A stretch of DNA of 64,000 bases from Methylobacterium thuringiense (GCF_022179645.1 NZ_BPRA01000006.1:248001-312000); one strand, 5' to 3'. Shown: positions 28,188 through 40,256, numbered from the stretch's first letter. Numbers and translations are program-made. Notes: generated from the sequence alone by a model not told the origin.

Positions 28188-29489
28188 ATGCTCTCCGATC
28201 AGGATCGCATCTTCACCAACCTCTACGGCCTGCATTCGCCCGATCTCGACGCGGCGAAGAAGCGCGGCGCGTGGGACGGCACCAAGTTCCTGCTCCACAT
28301 GGGTCGCGACTGGGTCATCGATGAGATGAAGGGCTCAGGCCTGCGCGGCCGCGGCGGCGCGGGCTTCCCGACCGGCCTGAAGTGGTCGTTCATGCCCAAG
28401 AAGTCCGACGGGCGCCCGCACTACCTCGTCGTCAACGCCGACGAATCGGAGCCGGGCACCTGCAAGGACCGGGAGATCATGCGGCACGATCCGCATCTCC
28501 TGATCGAGGGCTGCCTGATCGCCTCCTTCGCGATGGCCGCGCATGCCTGCTATATCTACATCCGTGGCGAGTACGTCGCCGAGAAGCATGCGCTGCAGCG
28601 CGCGGTCGACGAGGCCTATGCCGCGAAGCTCGTCGGCAAGGACAACGTCCACGGCTATCCGTTCGACATCTACGTCCACCACGGTGCCGGCGCCTATATC
28701 TGCGGCGAGGAGACGGCGCTTCTGGAGAGCCTCGAGGGCAAGAAGGGTATGCCGCGGCTGAAGCCGCCGTTCCCGGCCAATATGGGCCTCTACGGCTGCC
28801 CCACGACGGTGAACAACGTCGAGTCGATCGCGGTAGCCGGCACGATCCTGCGTCGCGGTGGCGCGTGGTTCGCCGGGCTTGGGGGCAAGAACAACACCGG
28901 CACGAAGCTGTTCTGCGTATCCGGACACGTCAACAAGCCCTGCAACGTCGAGGAGGTGATGGGCATCACCTTCCGCGAGCTGATCGACAAGCATTGCGGC
29001 GGCATGCGCGGCGGCTGGGACAATCTCCTGTGTTCCATCCCCGGCGGCTCCTCGGTGCCGCTGGTGCCGGCCGATCAGATCATCGACGCCAAGATGGACT
29101 TCGACACACTCAAGAACCTCGGCTCGGGCCTCGGCACGGCGGCGGTGATCGTGCTCGACAAGTCCACCGACATTGTCTCGGCCATCGCCCGCATCTCGTA
29201 CTTCTACAAGCATGAATCCTGCGGCCAGTGCACGCCCTGCCGCGAGGGCACCGGCTGGATGTGGCGCGTGCTCAACCGCATGGCCCATGGCCGGGCGCAG
29301 AAGCGTGAGATCGACATGTTGCTGGAGGTCACCAAGCAGATCGAGGGGCATACGATCTGCGCGTTGGGCGATGCTGCGGCATGGCCGGTGCAGGGCCTGA
29401 TCCGGCATTTCCGTCCCGAGATCGAGAAACGCATCGACCAGTACAGCCGCAACCCGCATTCCGAGGCCGTTCCGATGGCAGCGGAGTGA
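28188..29489 (+). CDS. nuoF: NADH-quinone oxidoreductase subunit F
   Basis: The 433-residue 51-kDa subunit carries FMN and NADH sites and cluster N3. Visible motifs are [18 protein letters not shown] (FMN/NADH loop), [34 protein letters not shown] and the cluster ligands in [13 protein letters not shown]. The start at [14 protein letters not shown] is chosen over an earlier in-frame ATG that overlaps nuoE. Confidence 0.97.
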   Translation: MLSDQDRIFTNLYGLHSPDLDAAKKRGAWDGTKFLLHMGRDWVIDEMKGSGLRGRGGAGFPTGLKWSFMPKKSDGRPHYLVVNADESEPGTCKDREIMRHDPHLLIEGCLIASFAMAAHACYIYIRGEYVAEKHALQRAVDEAYAAKLVGKDNVHGYPFDIYVHHGAGAYICGEETALLESLEGKKGMPRLKPPFPANMGLYGCPTTVNNVESIAVAGTILRRGGAWFAGLGGKNNTGTKLFCVSGHVNKPCNVEEVMGITFRELIDKHCGGMRGGWDNLLCSIPGGSSVPLVPADQIIDAKMDFDTLKNLGSGLGTAAVIVLDKSTDIVSAIARISYFYKHESCGQCTPCREGTGWMWRVLNRMAHGRAQKREIDMLLEVTKQIEGHTICALGDAAAWPVQGLIRHFRPEIEKRIDQYSRNPHSEAVPMAAE

Positions 29490-29524
29490 GTGGCGATGGC
29501 AGCGCGAATTCCTGAGATGAGCCG

Positions 29525-31606
29525 ATGACCAAACTCCTCGTCGACGGCATCGAGGTCGATGTTCCGGCCGATTACACCCTGCTGCAGGCCTGCGAGATCG
29601 CGGGCGCGGAAATCCCGCGCTTCTGCTTCCACGAGCGGCTGTCGATTGCCGGCAATTGCCGGATGTGCCTCGTCGAGCTGAAGGGCGCGCCGAAGCCCGT
29701 GGCCTCCTGCGCCTACGCGGTGAAGGATTGCCGCCCGGGGCCGAACGGCGAGCCGCCCGAAGTCCTCACGCGGTCGGGCATTACGAAGAAGGCCCGCGAG
29801 GGGGTGATGGAGTTCCTCCTCATCAACCACCCGCTCGATTGCCCGATCTGCGACCAGGGTGGCCATTGCGACCTGCAGGATCAGGCCATGGCCTACGGCG
29901 TCGACTCGACGCGCTACAAGGAGAACAAGCGCGCGGTCGAGGAGAAGTATATCGGCCCGTTGGTGCGCACTGCGATGAACCGCTGCATCCACTGCACTCG
30001 CTGCGTGCGCTTCCTGGCGGAGGTGGCCGGCGTGCCGGATCTCGGCGCGATCGGCCGCGGCGAGGACATGGAGATCACGAGCTATCTCGAGAACGCTATG
30101 GGCTCGGAGCTGCAGGGCAACGTCGCCGACCTCTGCCCGGTCGGCGCGCTGGTGCCGAAGCCCCAGAGCTACGATTTCCGACCGTGGGAGCTGTCGAAGA
30201 CCGATTCCATCGACGTGATGGATGCCGTCGGTTCGGCGATCCGGGTGGATGCGCGCGGCCGCGAGGTCATGCAGATCGGGCCGCGCGTCAACGAGGACAT
30301 CAACGAGGAGTGGATCTCCGACAAGACCCGGCAGGTGGTCGACGGCCTGCGCCTACAGCGCCTCGACCGGCCGTTCCTGCGCGAGAACGGCCGCCTGCGT
30401 CCGGCCTCATGGGGCGAGGCCTTTTCGGCGATTGCCGCAAAGGTGAAGGCCGCCGATCCGAAGCGGATCGGTGCACTCGCGGGCGATCTCGCCGGTGTCG
30501 AGGAGATGTTCGCGCTCAAGCAGCTGATGGGGTCGCTCGGCACGGCGAACATCGATTGCCGGCAAGCTGGTGAGAAGATTGATCCGAGTTGGGGCCGCGC
30601 GGCTTACACGCTGAGTGCGACGATTCCCGGCATCGAGCAGGCCGACGCAATCCTGCTGATCGGTACGAATCCACGGCTTGAAGCCTCGCTGCTGAACGTC
30701 CGCATCCGCAAGCGCTGGCGCATGGCGCCCCTCGCGGTCGGGCTGATCGGCGAAGATGCCGACCTGACCTATCCGCACGTCTATCTCGGCGCCGGTACGG
30801 ACACGCTGTCCGAGTTGGCCGCCGGAAACCACAGCTTCTCAGAGACGCTGGCCAACGCCGAGCGGCCGCTGGTGATCGTCGGCAGCGCCGCGCTCTCGCG
30901 TGCGGACGGTGCGGCCGTCTTGTCGGCGGCGGCTTCACTGGCGAAGACCATCGGCGCGGTGACTGCCGATTGGAACGGTTTCGCCGTGCTGCATTCGGCC
31001 GCGGCCCGGGTCGGTGCGCTGGATCTCGGCTTCGTGCCGGGGGAGGGCGGTCTCGACGTGGCCGGCATGATCGCGCCGGGCGCCCTCGACGTGCTCTTCA
31101 ACCTCGGCGCGGACGAGATCGAGATCGGAGCCGGCGCCTTCGTGGTCTACCAGGGCACCCACGGGGATCGTGGCGCCATGCGCGCCGACGTGATCCTGCC
31201 GGGCGCGGCCTATACCGAGAAGTCGGCGACCTTCGTGAACACGGAGGGCCGCGTGCAGATGACCAACCGCGCCGGCTTCCCGCCGGGCGATGCCCGCGAG
31301 GATTGGGCGATCCTGCGGGCACTCTCCGACGTGCTCGGCTACACGCTGCCCTACGATTCGCTTGGGAGCCTGCGGCGTGGGCTCTACGCGGAGCATCCGC
31401 ATCTCGCGGGGATCGACGCGGTGGAGGCGAGCGACGTTGCCGCGACCGTCGATACGCTGGCGGGTCTCGGCGGCAGCCTGTCGAAGGACGCCTTCGCCCC
31501 GGCCGTCGCCGACTTCTTCATGACGAACCCGATCGCCCGCGCCTCGCGCGTGATGGCGGAATGTTCGAGCGTCGCCCACGGGCGTGTGCTCCAGGCGGCC
31601 GAGTGA
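29525..31606 (+). CDS. nuoG: NADH-quinone oxidoreductase subunit G
   Basis: The 693-residue 75-kDa subunit has an N-terminal [2Fe-2S] ferredoxin domain ([13 protein letters not shown]) and further cluster ligands in [19 protein letters not shown] and [17 protein letters not shown], then LCPVGAL. The rest is a molybdopterin-oxidoreductase-like domain without a cofactor role. The length is the usual alphaproteobacterial/mitochondrial size, shorter than E. coli NuoG. Confidence 0.96.
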   Translation: MTKLLVDGIEVDVPADYTLLQACEIAGAEIPRFCFHERLSIAGNCRMCLVELKGAPKPVASCAYAVKDCRPGPNGEPPEVLTRSGITKKAREGVMEFLLINHPLDCPICDQGGHCDLQDQAMAYGVDSTRYKENKRAVEEKYIGPLVRTAMNRCIHCTRCVRFLAEVAGVPDLGAIGRGEDMEITSYLENAMGSELQGNVADLCPVGALVPKPQSYDFRPWELSKTDSIDVMDAVGSAIRVDARGREVMQIGPRVNEDINEEWISDKTRQVVDGLRLQRLDRPFLRENGRLRPASWGEAFSAIAAKVKAADPKRIGALAGDLAGVEEMFALKQLMGSLGTANIDCRQAGEKIDPSWGRAAYTLSATIPGIEQADAILLIGTNPRLEASLLNVRIRKRWRMAPLAVGLIGEDADLTYPHVYLGAGTDTLSELAAGNHSFSETLANAERPLVIVGSAALSRADGAAVLSAAASLAKTIGAVTADWNGFAVLHSAAARVGALDLGFVPGEGGLDVAGMIAPGALDVLFNLGADEIEIGAGAFVVYQGTHGDRGAMRADVILPGAAYTEKSATFVNTEGRVQMTNRAGFPPGDAREDWAILRALSDVLGYTLPYDSLGSLRRGLYAEHPHLAGIDAVEASDVAATVDTLAGLGGSLSKDAFAPAVADFFMTNPIARASRVMAECSSVAHGRVLQAAE

Positions 31607-31613
31607 GGATCCC

Positions 31614-32636
31614 ATGACCGGCCTTGAGATCCTGGGCACCGTCCTACTGCTCGTGCTGAAGAGCTTCGTGCTGCTTTCGTGCCTGCTCGTGTTCATCGCC
31701 TACGCGCTGCTGGCCGATCGCAAGATCTGGGCGGCGGTGCAGCTGCGGCGCGGCCCGAACGTCGTCGGGCCGTTCGGGCTGTTCCAGTCCTTCGCCGACC
31801 TGCTGAAGTTCGTGCTGAAGGAGCCGGTGATCCCGGCCGGCGCCAACAAGGCGATCTTCCTGCTGGCGCCGATGGTGTTCGCCACTTTGGCGCTGGCGAG
31901 CTGGGCGGTGATCCCGCTGGCCGACGGCTGGGCCATCGCCGACATCAATGTCGGCATCACCTACATTTTCGCGATTTCCAGTTTGGGCGTCTACGGCGTC
32001 ATCATGGGCGGCTGGGCTTCGAACTCGAAATACGCCTTCCTTGGTGCCCTGCGCTCGGCGGCGCAAATGATCTCCTACGAGGTCTCGCTCGGCTTCGTGA
32101 TCATCTGCGTGCTGCTCTGCGCCGGCTCGCTGAACCTCTCGCGCATCGTGATGGCGCAGGACACGGCCTACGGCATCCTGGGCTGGTACTGGCTCTGGCT
32201 GTTCCCGATGTTCATCGTGTTCTTCATCTCGGCGCTGGCCGAGACGAACCGCCCGCCCTTCGATTTGCCCGAGGCCGAATCGGAGCTCGTGGCCGGGTAC
32301 ATGGTCGAGTATTCCTCGACGCCGTACCTGCTGTTCATGCTCGGCGAGTACGTGGCGATCATGACCATGTGCGCGCTCGGAACCGTGCTGTTCCTCGGCG
32401 GCTGGCTCTCGCCGATCCCGTTCGCGCCCTTCACCTGGGTGCCGGGGCTGATCTGGTTCGCGCTGAAGGCGAGCTTCCTGTTCTTCATGATCGCGATGGT
32501 GAAATCCATCGTGCCCCGCTACCGCTACGACCAGCTCATGCGGCTCGGCTGGAAGGTCTTCCTTCCGCTCTCGCTCGTGTCGGTCGTCGTCGTCGCGTTC
32601 GTCCTGAAACTCGCCGGCCTCGCGCCGGGCGCATGA
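31614..32636 (+). CDS. nuoH: NADH-quinone oxidoreductase subunit H
   Basis: The 340-residue ND1-type membrane subunit has [26 protein letters not shown], the quinone-channel loop [24 protein letters not shown] and the [15 protein letters not shown]-terminal block. It forms the membrane side of the quinone tunnel. The start at MTGLEILG, 7 bases after the nuoG stop, is chosen by family length. Confidence 0.97.
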   Translation: MTGLEILGTVLLLVLKSFVLLSCLLVFIAYALLADRKIWAAVQLRRGPNVVGPFGLFQSFADLLKFVLKEPVIPAGANKAIFLLAPMVFATLALASWAVIPLADGWAIADINVGITYIFAISSLGVYGVIMGGWASNSKYAFLGALRSAAQMISYEVSLGFVIICVLLCAGSLNLSRIVMAQDTAYGILGWYWLWLFPMFIVFFISALAETNRPPFDLPEAESELVAGYMVEYSSTPYLLFMLGEYVAIMTMCALGTVLFLGGWLSPIPFAPFTWVPGLIWFALKASFLFFMIAMVKSIVPRYRYDQLMRLGWKVFLPLSLVSVVVVAFVLKLAGLAPGA

Positions 32637-32649
32637 GAAGGATCGCGCC

Positions 32650-33138
32650 GTGAAGCTCGATCAGGTCGCCCAGAGCCTGCTGCTCAAGGAGTTCGTGTCG
32701 GGGCTGATCCTCGGCATGAAGTATTTCCTCAAGCCGAAGGCCACGATCAACTATCCCTTCGAGATGGGGCATCGCGGCCCGCGCTTCCGCGGGGAGCATG
32801 CCCTGCGCCGTTATCCCAACGGCGAGGAGCGCTGCATCGCCTGCAAGCTCTGCGAGGCGATCTGCCCGGCCCAGGCCATCACCATCGAGGCCGGCCCGCG
32901 CCGCAACGACGGCACGCGCCGCACGACCCGTTACGACATCGACATGGTGAAGTGCATCTATTGCGGCATGTGCCAGGAGGCCTGCCCGGTGGACGCCATC
33001 GTCGAGGGGCCGAACCTCGAATTCTCCGTCGAGACCCGCGAAGAGCTTCTCTACGACAAGGACAAGCTGCTCCTGAACGGCGATCGCTGGGAGCGCGAGA
33101 TCGCGAAGAACCTCGCGGCGGACGCGCCGTATCGCTGA
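32650..33138 (+). CDS. nuoI: NADH-quinone oxidoreductase subunit I
   Basis: The 162-residue ferredoxin-like subunit binds clusters N6a and N6b. The two motifs [16 protein letters not shown] and [16 protein letters not shown] are intact. The start is GTG at 32650 after AGAAGGA-like sequence. It is followed by the longest gap inside the operon (120 bp), which contains two hairpins. Confidence 0.97.
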   Translation: MKLDQVAQSLLLKEFVSGLILGMKYFLKPKATINYPFEMGHRGPRFRGEHALRRYPNGEERCIACKLCEAICPAQAITIEAGPRRNDGTRRTTRYDIDMVKCIYCGMCQEACPVDAIVEGPNLEFSVETREELLYDKDKLLLNGDRWEREIAKNLAADAPYR

Positions 33139-33185
33139 CGCGGAGCGGCGCGCTGTTGTGCGCTGCAGGAGCGAGTTCTATAGAC

Positions 33186-33241
33186 GGCCGGCTTCCCGCC
33201 GGCCCCTGGCCCCGAGGCAGAAGGAGCCGCTGATCCAGCGG
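33186..33241 (+). promoter_or_regulatory. two hairpins in the nuoI-nuoJ gap
   Basis: GGCCGGC-TTCCC-GCCGGCC (33186-33204) and GCCGCTG-ATC-CAGCGGC (33225-33241) are both perfect stems without a U run. The second ends 17 bases before the nuoJ ATG. They may stabilise or process the mRNA or modulate nuoJ translation. Confidence 0.4.
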
Positions 33242-33258
33242 CTGATGCTGATCACCGC

Positions 33259-33879
33259 ATGACCGCAGCCGCCGCCTTCTTCTACCTGTTCGCGGGCTTC
33301 GCCATCGCCAGTGGATTCATGGTGATCGCCGCCCGTAACCCCGTCACCTCGGTGCTCTTCCTGATCCTGGCCTTCGTGAACGCCGCAGGTCTGTTCGTTC
33401 TAATGGGGGCCGAGTTCCTCGCGATGATCCTCGTGGTCGTCTATGTCGGCGCGGTGGCGGTGCTGTTCCTGTTCGTCGTGATGATGCTCGACGTGGACTT
33501 CGCCGCGCTTCGCCAGGGCTTCCAGCAATATCTCCCCATCGGCGGCCTGATCGGCGCTATCTTCGCGATCGAGCTGATCCTCGTCGTCGGCTCCTGGACG
33601 ATAGACCCCGGCATCGTGCGCACGCCGATCGGCTCGACCGCCGCCAGCGAGGGGCTCACCAACACCCAGGCGCTCGGCCGCGTGCTCTACACGGACTACG
33701 CCTACTTCTTCCAGATCGCCGGCTTGGTGCTGCTCGTCGCGATGATCGGCGCCATCGTGCTGACCTTGCGCGACCGTCCCGGCGTCAAGCGCCAGAACAT
33801 CTCCGTCCAGAACGCGCGGACGCAAGCGATGGCGGTCGAGAACCGCAAGGTGCCCTCCCGCCAGGGCGTGGAGGTCTAA
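33259..33879 (+). CDS. nuoJ: NADH-quinone oxidoreductase subunit J
   Basis: The 206-residue ND6-type membrane subunit has five helices, with the conserved [27 protein letters not shown] segment containing the pi-bulge helix. It is part of the proton-translocating E-channel region next to NuoK and NuoH. The C-terminal tail is basic and hydrophilic. Confidence 0.95.
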   Translation: MTAAAAFFYLFAGFAIASGFMVIAARNPVTSVLFLILAFVNAAGLFVLMGAEFLAMILVVVYVGAVAVLFLFVVMMLDVDFAALRQGFQQYLPIGGLIGAIFAIELILVVGSWTIDPGIVRTPIGSTAASEGLTNTQALGRVLYTDYAYFFQIAGLVLLVAMIGAIVLTLRDRPGVKRQNISVQNARTQAMAVENRKVPSRQGVEV

Positions 33880-33884
33880 GCGCC

Positions 33885-34190
33885 ATGATCGGTCTCAGCC
33901 ACTACCTCACGGTCGCCGCGATCCTGTTCACGCTCGGCGTGCTCGGCATCTTCATCAACCGCAAGAACGTCATCGTGATCCTGATGTCGATCGAGCTGAT
34001 CCTGCTCGCCGTGAACATCAACCTCGTGGCGTTCTCGACCCATCTCGACGACATCACGGGACAGGTCTTCGCCCTGTTCGTGCTGACCGTCGCCGCGGCG
34101 GAGGCCGCGATCGGGCTCGCCATCCTGGTGGTGTTCTTCCGCAACCGCGGCTCCATCGCCGTCGAGGACGTGAGCATGATGAAGGGCTGA
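33885..34190 (+). CDS. nuoK: NADH-quinone oxidoreductase subunit K
   Basis: The 101-residue ND4L-type subunit has three helices and the conserved membrane glutamates in [19 protein letters not shown] and [20 protein letters not shown]. It begins five bases after the nuoJ stop. Confidence 0.96.
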   Translation: MIGLSHYLTVAAILFTLGVLGIFINRKNVIVILMSIELILLAVNINLVAFSTHLDDITGQVFALFVLTVAAAEAAIGLAILVVFFRNRGSIAVEDVSMMKG

Positions 34191-34239
34191 CCGGTCCCGG
34201 CCACCCCTTCGTCCGCCTGCTGCGAGGCCGCACAGAACC

Positions 34240-36345
34240 ATGTATCACGCCATCGTCTTCCTTCCCCTGATCGGCGCCCTGATCGCCGGCCTGTTCGGCC
34301 GCCTCATCGGCGCGCGGGTCAGCGAGTACGTGACGACGAGCTGCCTCGCCTTCGCCTGCCTGATCGCCTGGGGGGCGTTCTTCATCGTCACCGGCGAGGG
34401 CGGCCATGCCGAGCGCGTACAGGTGGCGCAGTGGTTCTCGGCCGGCGACCTGAACGTCGACTGGGCCTTCAAGATCGACACGCTGACCTGCGTGATGCTC
34501 GTCGTCGTCACCACCGTGTCGACGCTCGTGCACCTCTACTCCGTCGGCTACATGGAAGAGGATCCGCACCGGCCGCGCTTCTTCGCCTACCTGTCGCTCT
34601 TCACCTTCGCCATGCTGATGCTGGTGACGGCCGACAACCTCGTGCAGATGTTCTTCGGCTGGGAGGGCGTCGGCCTCGCGAGCTACCTGCTCATCGGCTT
34701 CTGGTACGAAAAGCCCTCGGCCAACGCCGCCGCGATGAAGGCCTTCATCGTCAACCGCGTCGGCGATTTTGGCTTCTCGCTGGGCATCTTCTTGGTGTTC
34801 GTGCTGACCGGCTCCGTGTCGTTCGATGCGATCTTCGCCAAGGCCCCTGAGCTCAAGGACGCCGCCTTCCACTTCCTTGGCTACGACTGGAACGCCCTGA
34901 CGCTTGCCTGCCTGCTGCTGTTCATGGGCGCCATGGGCAAGTCGGCTCAGTTCCTGCTCCACACCTGGCTGCCGGACGCGATGGAAGGCCCGACGCCGGT
35001 CTCCGCGCTGATCCACGCCGCCACCATGGTGACGGCCGGTGTGTTCATGGTGGCGCGCCTGTCGCCGCTGTTCGAGCTGGCTCCGGTAGCACTCTCGGTG
35101 GTGACGATCATCGGCGGCATCACCGCCTTCTTTGCGGCGACGATCGGGCTGGTGCAGAACGACATCAAGCGGGTCATCGCCTATTCGACCTGCTCGCAGC
35201 TCGGCTACATGTTCGTCGGCCTCGGCGTCGGCGCCTACGCCACCGGCGTGTTCCATCTCTTCACGCACGCCTTCTTCAAGGCGCTGCTGTTCCTCGGCGC
35301 CGGCTCGGTCATCCACGCGATGCACCACGAGCAGGACATGCGGAACATGGGCAACCTGCGCCGCTACATCCCCTTCACCACGGCGATGATGACGATCGGC
35401 ACCCTCGCGCTGATCGGCTTCCCCTACACCGCCGGCTACTACTCGAAGGACGCGATCATCGAGGCGGCCTACATGTCGGACCGCCCCGGACATGTTCTCG
35501 CCTTCCTGGCGACGGTAATCGCGGCCTTCATGACTTCGTTCTATTCCTGGCGCCTGTTCTTCCTCACCTTCGAGGGACCGGCCCGCTGGGGCGCGGCTGC
35601 GCATCACGACGCCCATCCGGCGGTGGCTCACGCGACGCATGCCGACGGCAAGCCCGGCCACACCGAGGGCGCGGCGCATGACGAGCACGGCTCGAACGTC
35701 GAGCCCGCGCACAAGAGCGACGTGGTGCCCGATCACGCGGGCGATCACGGCCATGGGCACGACCATACCCCGCACGAGAGCCCGCTGGTGATGACGATCC
35801 CGCTGGCGGTGCTGGCCTTCGGCGCGCTCTTCGCCGGTGTGATCTTCAAGGATCGCTTCATCGGCGAAGGCATGGACGCGTTCTGGGGCCACTCCCTGGC
35901 GCACGGCCCCGACAACCACATCATGCACCAGATCCACGAGGCGCCGGGCTGGGTCTCGGCCTCGCCGTTCATCATGCTAGTTCTCGGCTTCGTGCTCGCC
36001 TTCTGGATGTATATCCGCCGGCCCGAACTGCCGCACATCCTCGCCGAGCAGCAGCCGAGCCTGTACCGCTTCCTGCTCAACAAGTGGTACTTCGACGAAC
36101 TCTACGACCGCATCTTCGTCCGGCCGGCCAAGAACTTCGGCCTCTTTCTCTGGAAGGAGGGCGACGGGCGGATCATCGACGGGATGGGGCCGGACGGCAT
36201 CTCGGCGCGCGTCGTCGACGTCACCCGAGGCGTGGTCCGTCTCCAGACCGGCTACGTCTACCACTACGCCTTCGTCATGCTGGTGGGCGTCGCCGGCCTG
36301 ATCACCTGGTACATGCTGACCGGCGCGGCCGGGGGAATGCACTGA
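34240..36345 (+). CDS. nuoL: NADH-quinone oxidoreductase subunit L with His-rich loop
   Basis: The 701-residue antiporter-like ND5 subunit has the proton-channel segments [19 protein letters not shown] (channel glutamate), [28 protein letters not shown] and the long C-terminal lateral-helix region. Between about residues 455 and 512 lies a hydrophilic loop with about 15 histidines (e.g. [18 protein letters not shown]). His-rich loops occur in some alphaproteobacterial NuoL proteins. The stop overlaps the nuoM ATG. Confidence 0.96.
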   Translation: MYHAIVFLPLIGALIAGLFGRLIGARVSEYVTTSCLAFACLIAWGAFFIVTGEGGHAERVQVAQWFSAGDLNVDWAFKIDTLTCVMLVVVTTVSTLVHLYSVGYMEEDPHRPRFFAYLSLFTFAMLMLVTADNLVQMFFGWEGVGLASYLLIGFWYEKPSANAAAMKAFIVNRVGDFGFSLGIFLVFVLTGSVSFDAIFAKAPELKDAAFHFLGYDWNALTLACLLLFMGAMGKSAQFLLHTWLPDAMEGPTPVSALIHAATMVTAGVFMVARLSPLFELAPVALSVVTIIGGITAFFAATIGLVQNDIKRVIAYSTCSQLGYMFVGLGVGAYATGVFHLFTHAFFKALLFLGAGSVIHAMHHEQDMRNMGNLRRYIPFTTAMMTIGTLALIGFPYTAGYYSKDAIIEAAYMSDRPGHVLAFLATVIAAFMTSFYSWRLFFLTFEGPARWGAAAHHDAHPAVAHATHADGKPGHTEGAAHDEHGSNVEPAHKSDVVPDHAGDHGHGHDHTPHESPLVMTIPLAVLAFGALFAGVIFKDRFIGEGMDAFWGHSLAHGPDNHIMHQIHEAPGWVSASPFIMLVLGFVLAFWMYIRRPELPHILAEQQPSLYRFLLNKWYFDELYDRIFVRPAKNFGLFLWKEGDGRIIDGMGPDGISARVVDVTRGVVRLQTGYVYHYAFVMLVGVAGLITWYMLTGAAGGMH

Positions 36346-37880
36346 TGCTCGGCCTCGGCATCCTCTCCGGCCTGCTCATCGTCCCGCTCTGCGGCGCGGC
36401 CTTCATCCTGACGCTCGGTGACGAGACCGAGGCCGTGAAGCGCAACGCCCGCTGGGCTGCGCTGATCACGACCATCGTCACCTTCCTGCTCTCGCTCGCC
36501 GCCTGGGCGCGCTTCGACATCGCGTCCCCGAGCTTCCAGCTCGTCGAGACCCATTCGTGGCTCGCTGAGACAATAAAATTCAAGCTCGGCGTCGATGGGT
36601 TCTCGATGCCGTTGATCCTGCTGACCACCTTCCTGATGCCGTTCTGCATCGGCGCCTCGTGGCGCTCGATCGACGTGCGGGTGAAGGAGTATTTCGTCGC
36701 CTTCCTCGTGCTCGAAACCACGATGATCGGCGTGTTCCAGGCCCTCGACCTGGTGCTGTTCTACCTGTTCTTTGAAGCCGGCCTGATCCCGATGTTTCTC
36801 ATCATCGGCATCTGGGGCGGCAAGCGGCGCATCTACGCGAGCTTCAAGTTCTTCCTCTACACGCTGCTCGGCTCGGTGCTGATGCTGCTCGCCATCATGG
36901 CGATGTACTGGGAGGCCGGCACCACCGATATCCCGACCCTGCTGACGCATCGTTTCCCGGTCGAAATGCAGACTTGGCTCTGGCTCGCCTTCTTCGCCTC
37001 CTTCGCGGTGAAGATGCCGATGTGGCCGGTCCATACCTGGCTGCCCGACGCGCACGTCGAGGCGCCCACCGCAGGCTCAGTAATCCTCGCTGGCATCCTG
37101 CTTAAGATGGGCGGTTACGGCTTCATCCGGATCTCGCTGCCGATGCTGCCGGACGCCTCGGCCTATTTCGCGAACTTCGTGTTCGCACTCTCGGTGGTGG
37201 CGATCATCTTCACCTCGCTCACCGCGATGATGCAGACCGACATCAAGAAGCTGATCGCCTACTCGTCCGTCGCCCATATGGGCTTCGTGACGCTCGGCCT
37301 GTTCACGCTGAACGAGCAGGGCATCCAGGGCGCACTGTTCCTGATGATCTCGCACGGCATCGTCTCCGGCGCGCTCTTTCTCTGCGTCGGCGTGGTCTAC
37401 GACCGGATGCACACCCGCGAGATTTCCGCCTATGGCGGCCTCGTGAAGCGGATGCCGCTCTACGCCGCCGCGATGATGGTCTTCACCATGGCGAATGTCG
37501 GCCTGCCCGGCACGTCCGGCTTCGTCGGCGAGTTTCTGGCGATGATGGGGGCCTTCAAGGCGAACCCGATGGTCGCTTTCTTCTCCGTCTTCGGCATCAT
37601 CCTTTCGGCCGGCTACGCGCTTTGGCTCTACGCCCGCGTGATCTACGGGAAGCTCGAGAAGCCGAACCTTCAGGGCATCCTCGACCTCGACCTGCGTGAA
37701 AAGATCATCATCGCGCCGCTCGTCGCGCTGACGATCTGGTACGGCGTGCACCCCGCGCCGATCCTAGACACCTTCGCGCCCTCCACCGAAGCGCTCATGG
37801 TCAACATGAAGACCGCCCTCTCCAACACGCAGGCCGCCGAACGCGCGGTCGCGGGCAAGGCCGAGGTCGCAGCGCGATGA
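36345..37880 (+). CDS. nuoM: NADH-quinone oxidoreductase subunit M
   Basis: The 511-residue ND4-type antiporter-like subunit has [55 protein letters not shown] and the [10 protein letters not shown] block. The start at 36345 shares a base with the nuoL stop. The frame extends upstream but overlaps nuoL. Confidence 0.96.
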   Translation: MLGLGILSGLLIVPLCGAAFILTLGDETEAVKRNARWAALITTIVTFLLSLAAWARFDIASPSFQLVETHSWLAETIKFKLGVDGFSMPLILLTTFLMPFCIGASWRSIDVRVKEYFVAFLVLETTMIGVFQALDLVLFYLFFEAGLIPMFLIIGIWGGKRRIYASFKFFLYTLLGSVLMLLAIMAMYWEAGTTDIPTLLTHRFPVEMQTWLWLAFFASFAVKMPMWPVHTWLPDAHVEAPTAGSVILAGILLKMGGYGFIRISLPMLPDASAYFANFVFALSVVAIIFTSLTAMMQTDIKKLIAYSSVAHMGFVTLGLFTLNEQGIQGALFLMISHGIVSGALFLCVGVVYDRMHTREISAYGGLVKRMPLYAAAMMVFTMANVGLPGTSGFVGEFLAMMGAFKANPMVAFFSVFGIILSAGYALWLYARVIYGKLEKPNLQGILDLDLREKIIIAPLVALTIWYGVHPAPILDTFAPSTEALMVNMKTALSNTQAAERAVAGKAEVAAR

Positions 37881-39322
37881 TCACCCATCTCCATTCCGTG
37901 ATGCCGTCGATCGGCCCGCTGCTGCCGGAGATCATCCTTTCGGTCGGCGTGCTGGTGCTGATCCTCTACGGCGCCTTCCGTGGCGACCGTTCGGTCGAGG
38001 GCGTCAATGTCGGCGCGCTGATCCTGCTGATCCTGACCTTCTTCGTGGTGGTCTCCGGCCACGGCAAGGTCGTCACCCTGTCCGGCTCCTTCATCTCGGA
38101 CAATTTCTCGCGGATCATGAAGGCGCTGATCCTGATCGGATCGGCCGCGACCATTCTGCTGTCGCGGGACTACTTTCAGCGCCAGCGCATCGACCGCTTC
38201 GAGTACCCGGTGCTGATCGTGCTCTGCACCATCGGCATGATGGTGATGGCCTCGGCCAACGATCTCATCGCGCTCTATCTCGGCCTCGAACTGCAGTCGC
38301 TCGCCGCCTACGTCATCGCCGCCTTCAACCGCGACGACGTGAAGTCGACCGAGGCCGGCCTGAAGTACTTCGTGCTCGGCGCGCTCTCCTCCGGCATGCT
38401 GCTCTACGGCGCATCGCTGGTCTACGGCTTCACGGGTACGGTCTCGTTCCCGGGCATCGTCACGGCACTGAACGGCGAGCCGGCCGGCTTCGGCATCGTC
38501 CTCGGCATCGTCTTCGTGGCGGCCGGCGTCTGCTTCAAGCTCGCCGCCGTGCCGTTCCACATGTGGACGCCCGACGTCTACGAGGGCTCGCCGACGCCGG
38601 TGACGGCCTTCTTCGCCTCGGCCCCGAAGATGGCGGCCATGGCGATGACAGTGCGGGTCTTCATCGGCGCCTTCCCCGACGTCACCGCGATTTGGCAACA
38701 AATTATCGTTTTCGTCGCCATCGCTTCCATGGCGCTCGGCTCCTTCGCGGCCATTGGCCAGACGAACATCAAGCGCCTGCTCGCCTATTCCTCCATCGGC
38801 AATGTCGGCTACGCCCTGATCGGCCTCGCGGCCGGCTCGGAGGAGGGCATCCGCGGCGTCGTGATCTACATGATCATCTATCTCGCGATGACCCTCGGCG
38901 CCTTCGCGGTGCTGCTGGCACTCCGCCGCAAGAACCAGATGTTCGAGACGATCGGCGATCTGTCGGGCCTCTCGCGCACGCATCCATGGCTGGCCTTCAG
39001 CCTCGCCGCGATGATGTTCTCGCTGGCCGGCATCCCGCCGCTCGCCGGCTTCTTCGCGAAGTTCTACGTCTTCGCGGCCGCCATCAAGGCGGGCCTCGTG
39101 ACGCTCGCCGTGATCGGCGTTGTGACCAGCGTGGTCGGTGCGTTCTACTACCTGCGCCTCGTCAAGGTGATGTATTTTGACGAGCCTCAAGCGCCTTACG
39201 AACCGATGGCTCCGGGGTTGCGCATCGTGCTCGGCCTGTCGAGCGCCGTCGTCGTGCTGTTCTTCCTGGCGCCGGCCCCGCTGGTGGCGGCGGCGGGTGC
39301 GGCGGCGAAGTCACTCTTCTAG
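37877..39322 (+). CDS. nuoN: NADH-quinone oxidoreductase subunit N
   Basis: The 481-residue ND2-type antiporter-like subunit has [41 protein letters not shown]-type sequence, [28 protein letters not shown] and [19 protein letters not shown]. The ATG overlaps the nuoM stop by 4 bases. It is the last complex I gene; birA follows after 3 bases. Confidence 0.96.
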   Translation: MITHLHSVMPSIGPLLPEIILSVGVLVLILYGAFRGDRSVEGVNVGALILLILTFFVVVSGHGKVVTLSGSFISDNFSRIMKALILIGSAATILLSRDYFQRQRIDRFEYPVLIVLCTIGMMVMASANDLIALYLGLELQSLAAYVIAAFNRDDVKSTEAGLKYFVLGALSSGMLLYGASLVYGFTGTVSFPGIVTALNGEPAGFGIVLGIVFVAAGVCFKLAAVPFHMWTPDVYEGSPTPVTAFFASAPKMAAMAMTVRVFIGAFPDVTAIWQQIIVFVAIASMALGSFAAIGQTNIKRLLAYSSIGNVGYALIGLAAGSEEGIRGVVIYMIIYLAMTLGAFAVLLALRRKNQMFETIGDLSGLSRTHPWLAFSLAAMMFSLAGIPPLAGFFAKFYVFAAAIKAGLVTLAVIGVVTSVVGAFYYLRLVKVMYFDEPQAPYEPMAPGLRIVLGLSSAVVVLFFLAPAPLVAAAGAAAKSLF

Positions 39323-39325
39323 GAC

Positions 39326-40237
39326 ATGGGGTTTCGGCTCAGCCCGGAGGCCCGGGCCGCGGGCTATCGCCTGCACGCGCACGACGTGCTCGGCTCGACC
39401 AACACCGAGGCGCTGGAGCGGGCGCGTGCCGGCGAAGCCGGGCCACTCTGGGTAGTGGCCCATCGCCAGAGCGAGGGCAGGGGCCGGCGCGGCTTGGCCT
39501 GGGTTTCGCCCGAAGGCAACCTCGCCGCGAGCCTGCTGTTTCCGATCGCGGGCGTGGCACCGGACGACGTCGCGACACTGGGCTTTGTCGCCGGGCTGGC
39601 GCTGGTGAACGCGCTGGACGATGTCGCCTTTAGTGGATGGGACGCGGGCTCTCCTCCCTCCTGTGGGGAGGAGTTGGAGGTGGGGGTGGCTGAGCCTGCC
39701 TGCGCCGGACCAAGCGGAACCACCCCCACCCTCGATCCCTCCCCACAAGGGGGAGGGAAGGCGCCCTGCAAGGCCAACGCTACGTTCCGCCTGAAATGGC
39801 CCAACGACGTCCTCGCCAACGGCAAAAAACTCGCCGGCATCCTGCTCGAGGCGGATGGTCGGCGTGCCGTCGTCGTCGGCTTCGGCATCAACGTGCTGGC
39901 GGCGCCCGAAGGTTTGCCGTATGCGGCAACGTCCCTTGCTGCGCTGGGCTGCGCCGCGGACGCTGCGGCCGTGCTCGATGCGCTGTCGTGCCGGTTTGTG
40001 GAAGCGGCCCGGATCTGGAACAAGGGGCGCGGATTTTCGAGCGTCCGGCAGCGCTGGCTACAGCGCGCCGCCGGGATCGGGGCGCCCGTAACGGTGCGCC
40101 TGCCCGACAGGACGCTCAACGGTCTTCACGACGGAATCGACGAGAGGGGGCGGCTCATGATCCTCGCCCCGGATGGAATGACGCATACCGTGACGGCGGG
40201 CGAGGTGCACTTCGGAAGTGCCGCGACGGCGGCTTGA
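39326..40237 (+). CDS. birA: biotin-[acetyl-CoA-carboxylase] ligase with an inserted repeat-derived segment
   Basis: The 303-residue biotin protein ligase is of the short type without an HTH. Visible motifs are VLGSTNTEALERA, the biotin-binding GRGRRGLAWVSPEGNLAASLLF, KWPNDVLANGKKLAGILLEA and the C-terminal domain GEVHFG. It attaches biotin to carboxylases. Between about residues 108 and 145 is a Pro/Gly/Cys-rich stretch without family similarity, encoded by a palindromic repeat (39649-39760). It ends 19 bases before rnj and is probably the last gene of the nuo transcript. Confidence 0.9.
   Translation: MGFRLSPEARAAGYRLHAHDVLGSTNTEALERARAGEAGPLWVVAHRQSEGRGRRGLAWVSPEGNLAASLLFPIAGVAPDDVATLGFVAGLALVNALDDVAFSGWDAGSPPSCGEELEVGVAEPACAGPSGTTPTLDPSPQGGGKAPCKANATFRLKWPNDVLANGKKLAGILLEADGRRAVVVGFGINVLAAPEGLPYAATSLAALGCAADAAAVLDALSCRFVEAARIWNKGRGFSSVRQRWLQRAAGIGAPVTVRLPDRTLNGLHDGIDERGRLMILAPDGMTHTVTAGEVHFGSAATAA
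39649..39760. repeat. palindromic repeat inserted in frame within birA
   Basis: The left arm TCCTCCCTCCTGTGGGGAGG and GGAGGTGGGGGTGG are mirrored by CCACCCCCACCCTC and CCCTCCCCACAAGGGGGAGG. The 16-mer TGTGGGGAGGAGTTGG (39662-39677) recurs at 46868-46883 in the intergenic repeat after proS. The translation of this block has no counterpart in biotin ligases, yet the frame stays open. Confidence 0.75.
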
Positions 40238-40256
40238 ACGTGGACACAAGAAAAAA

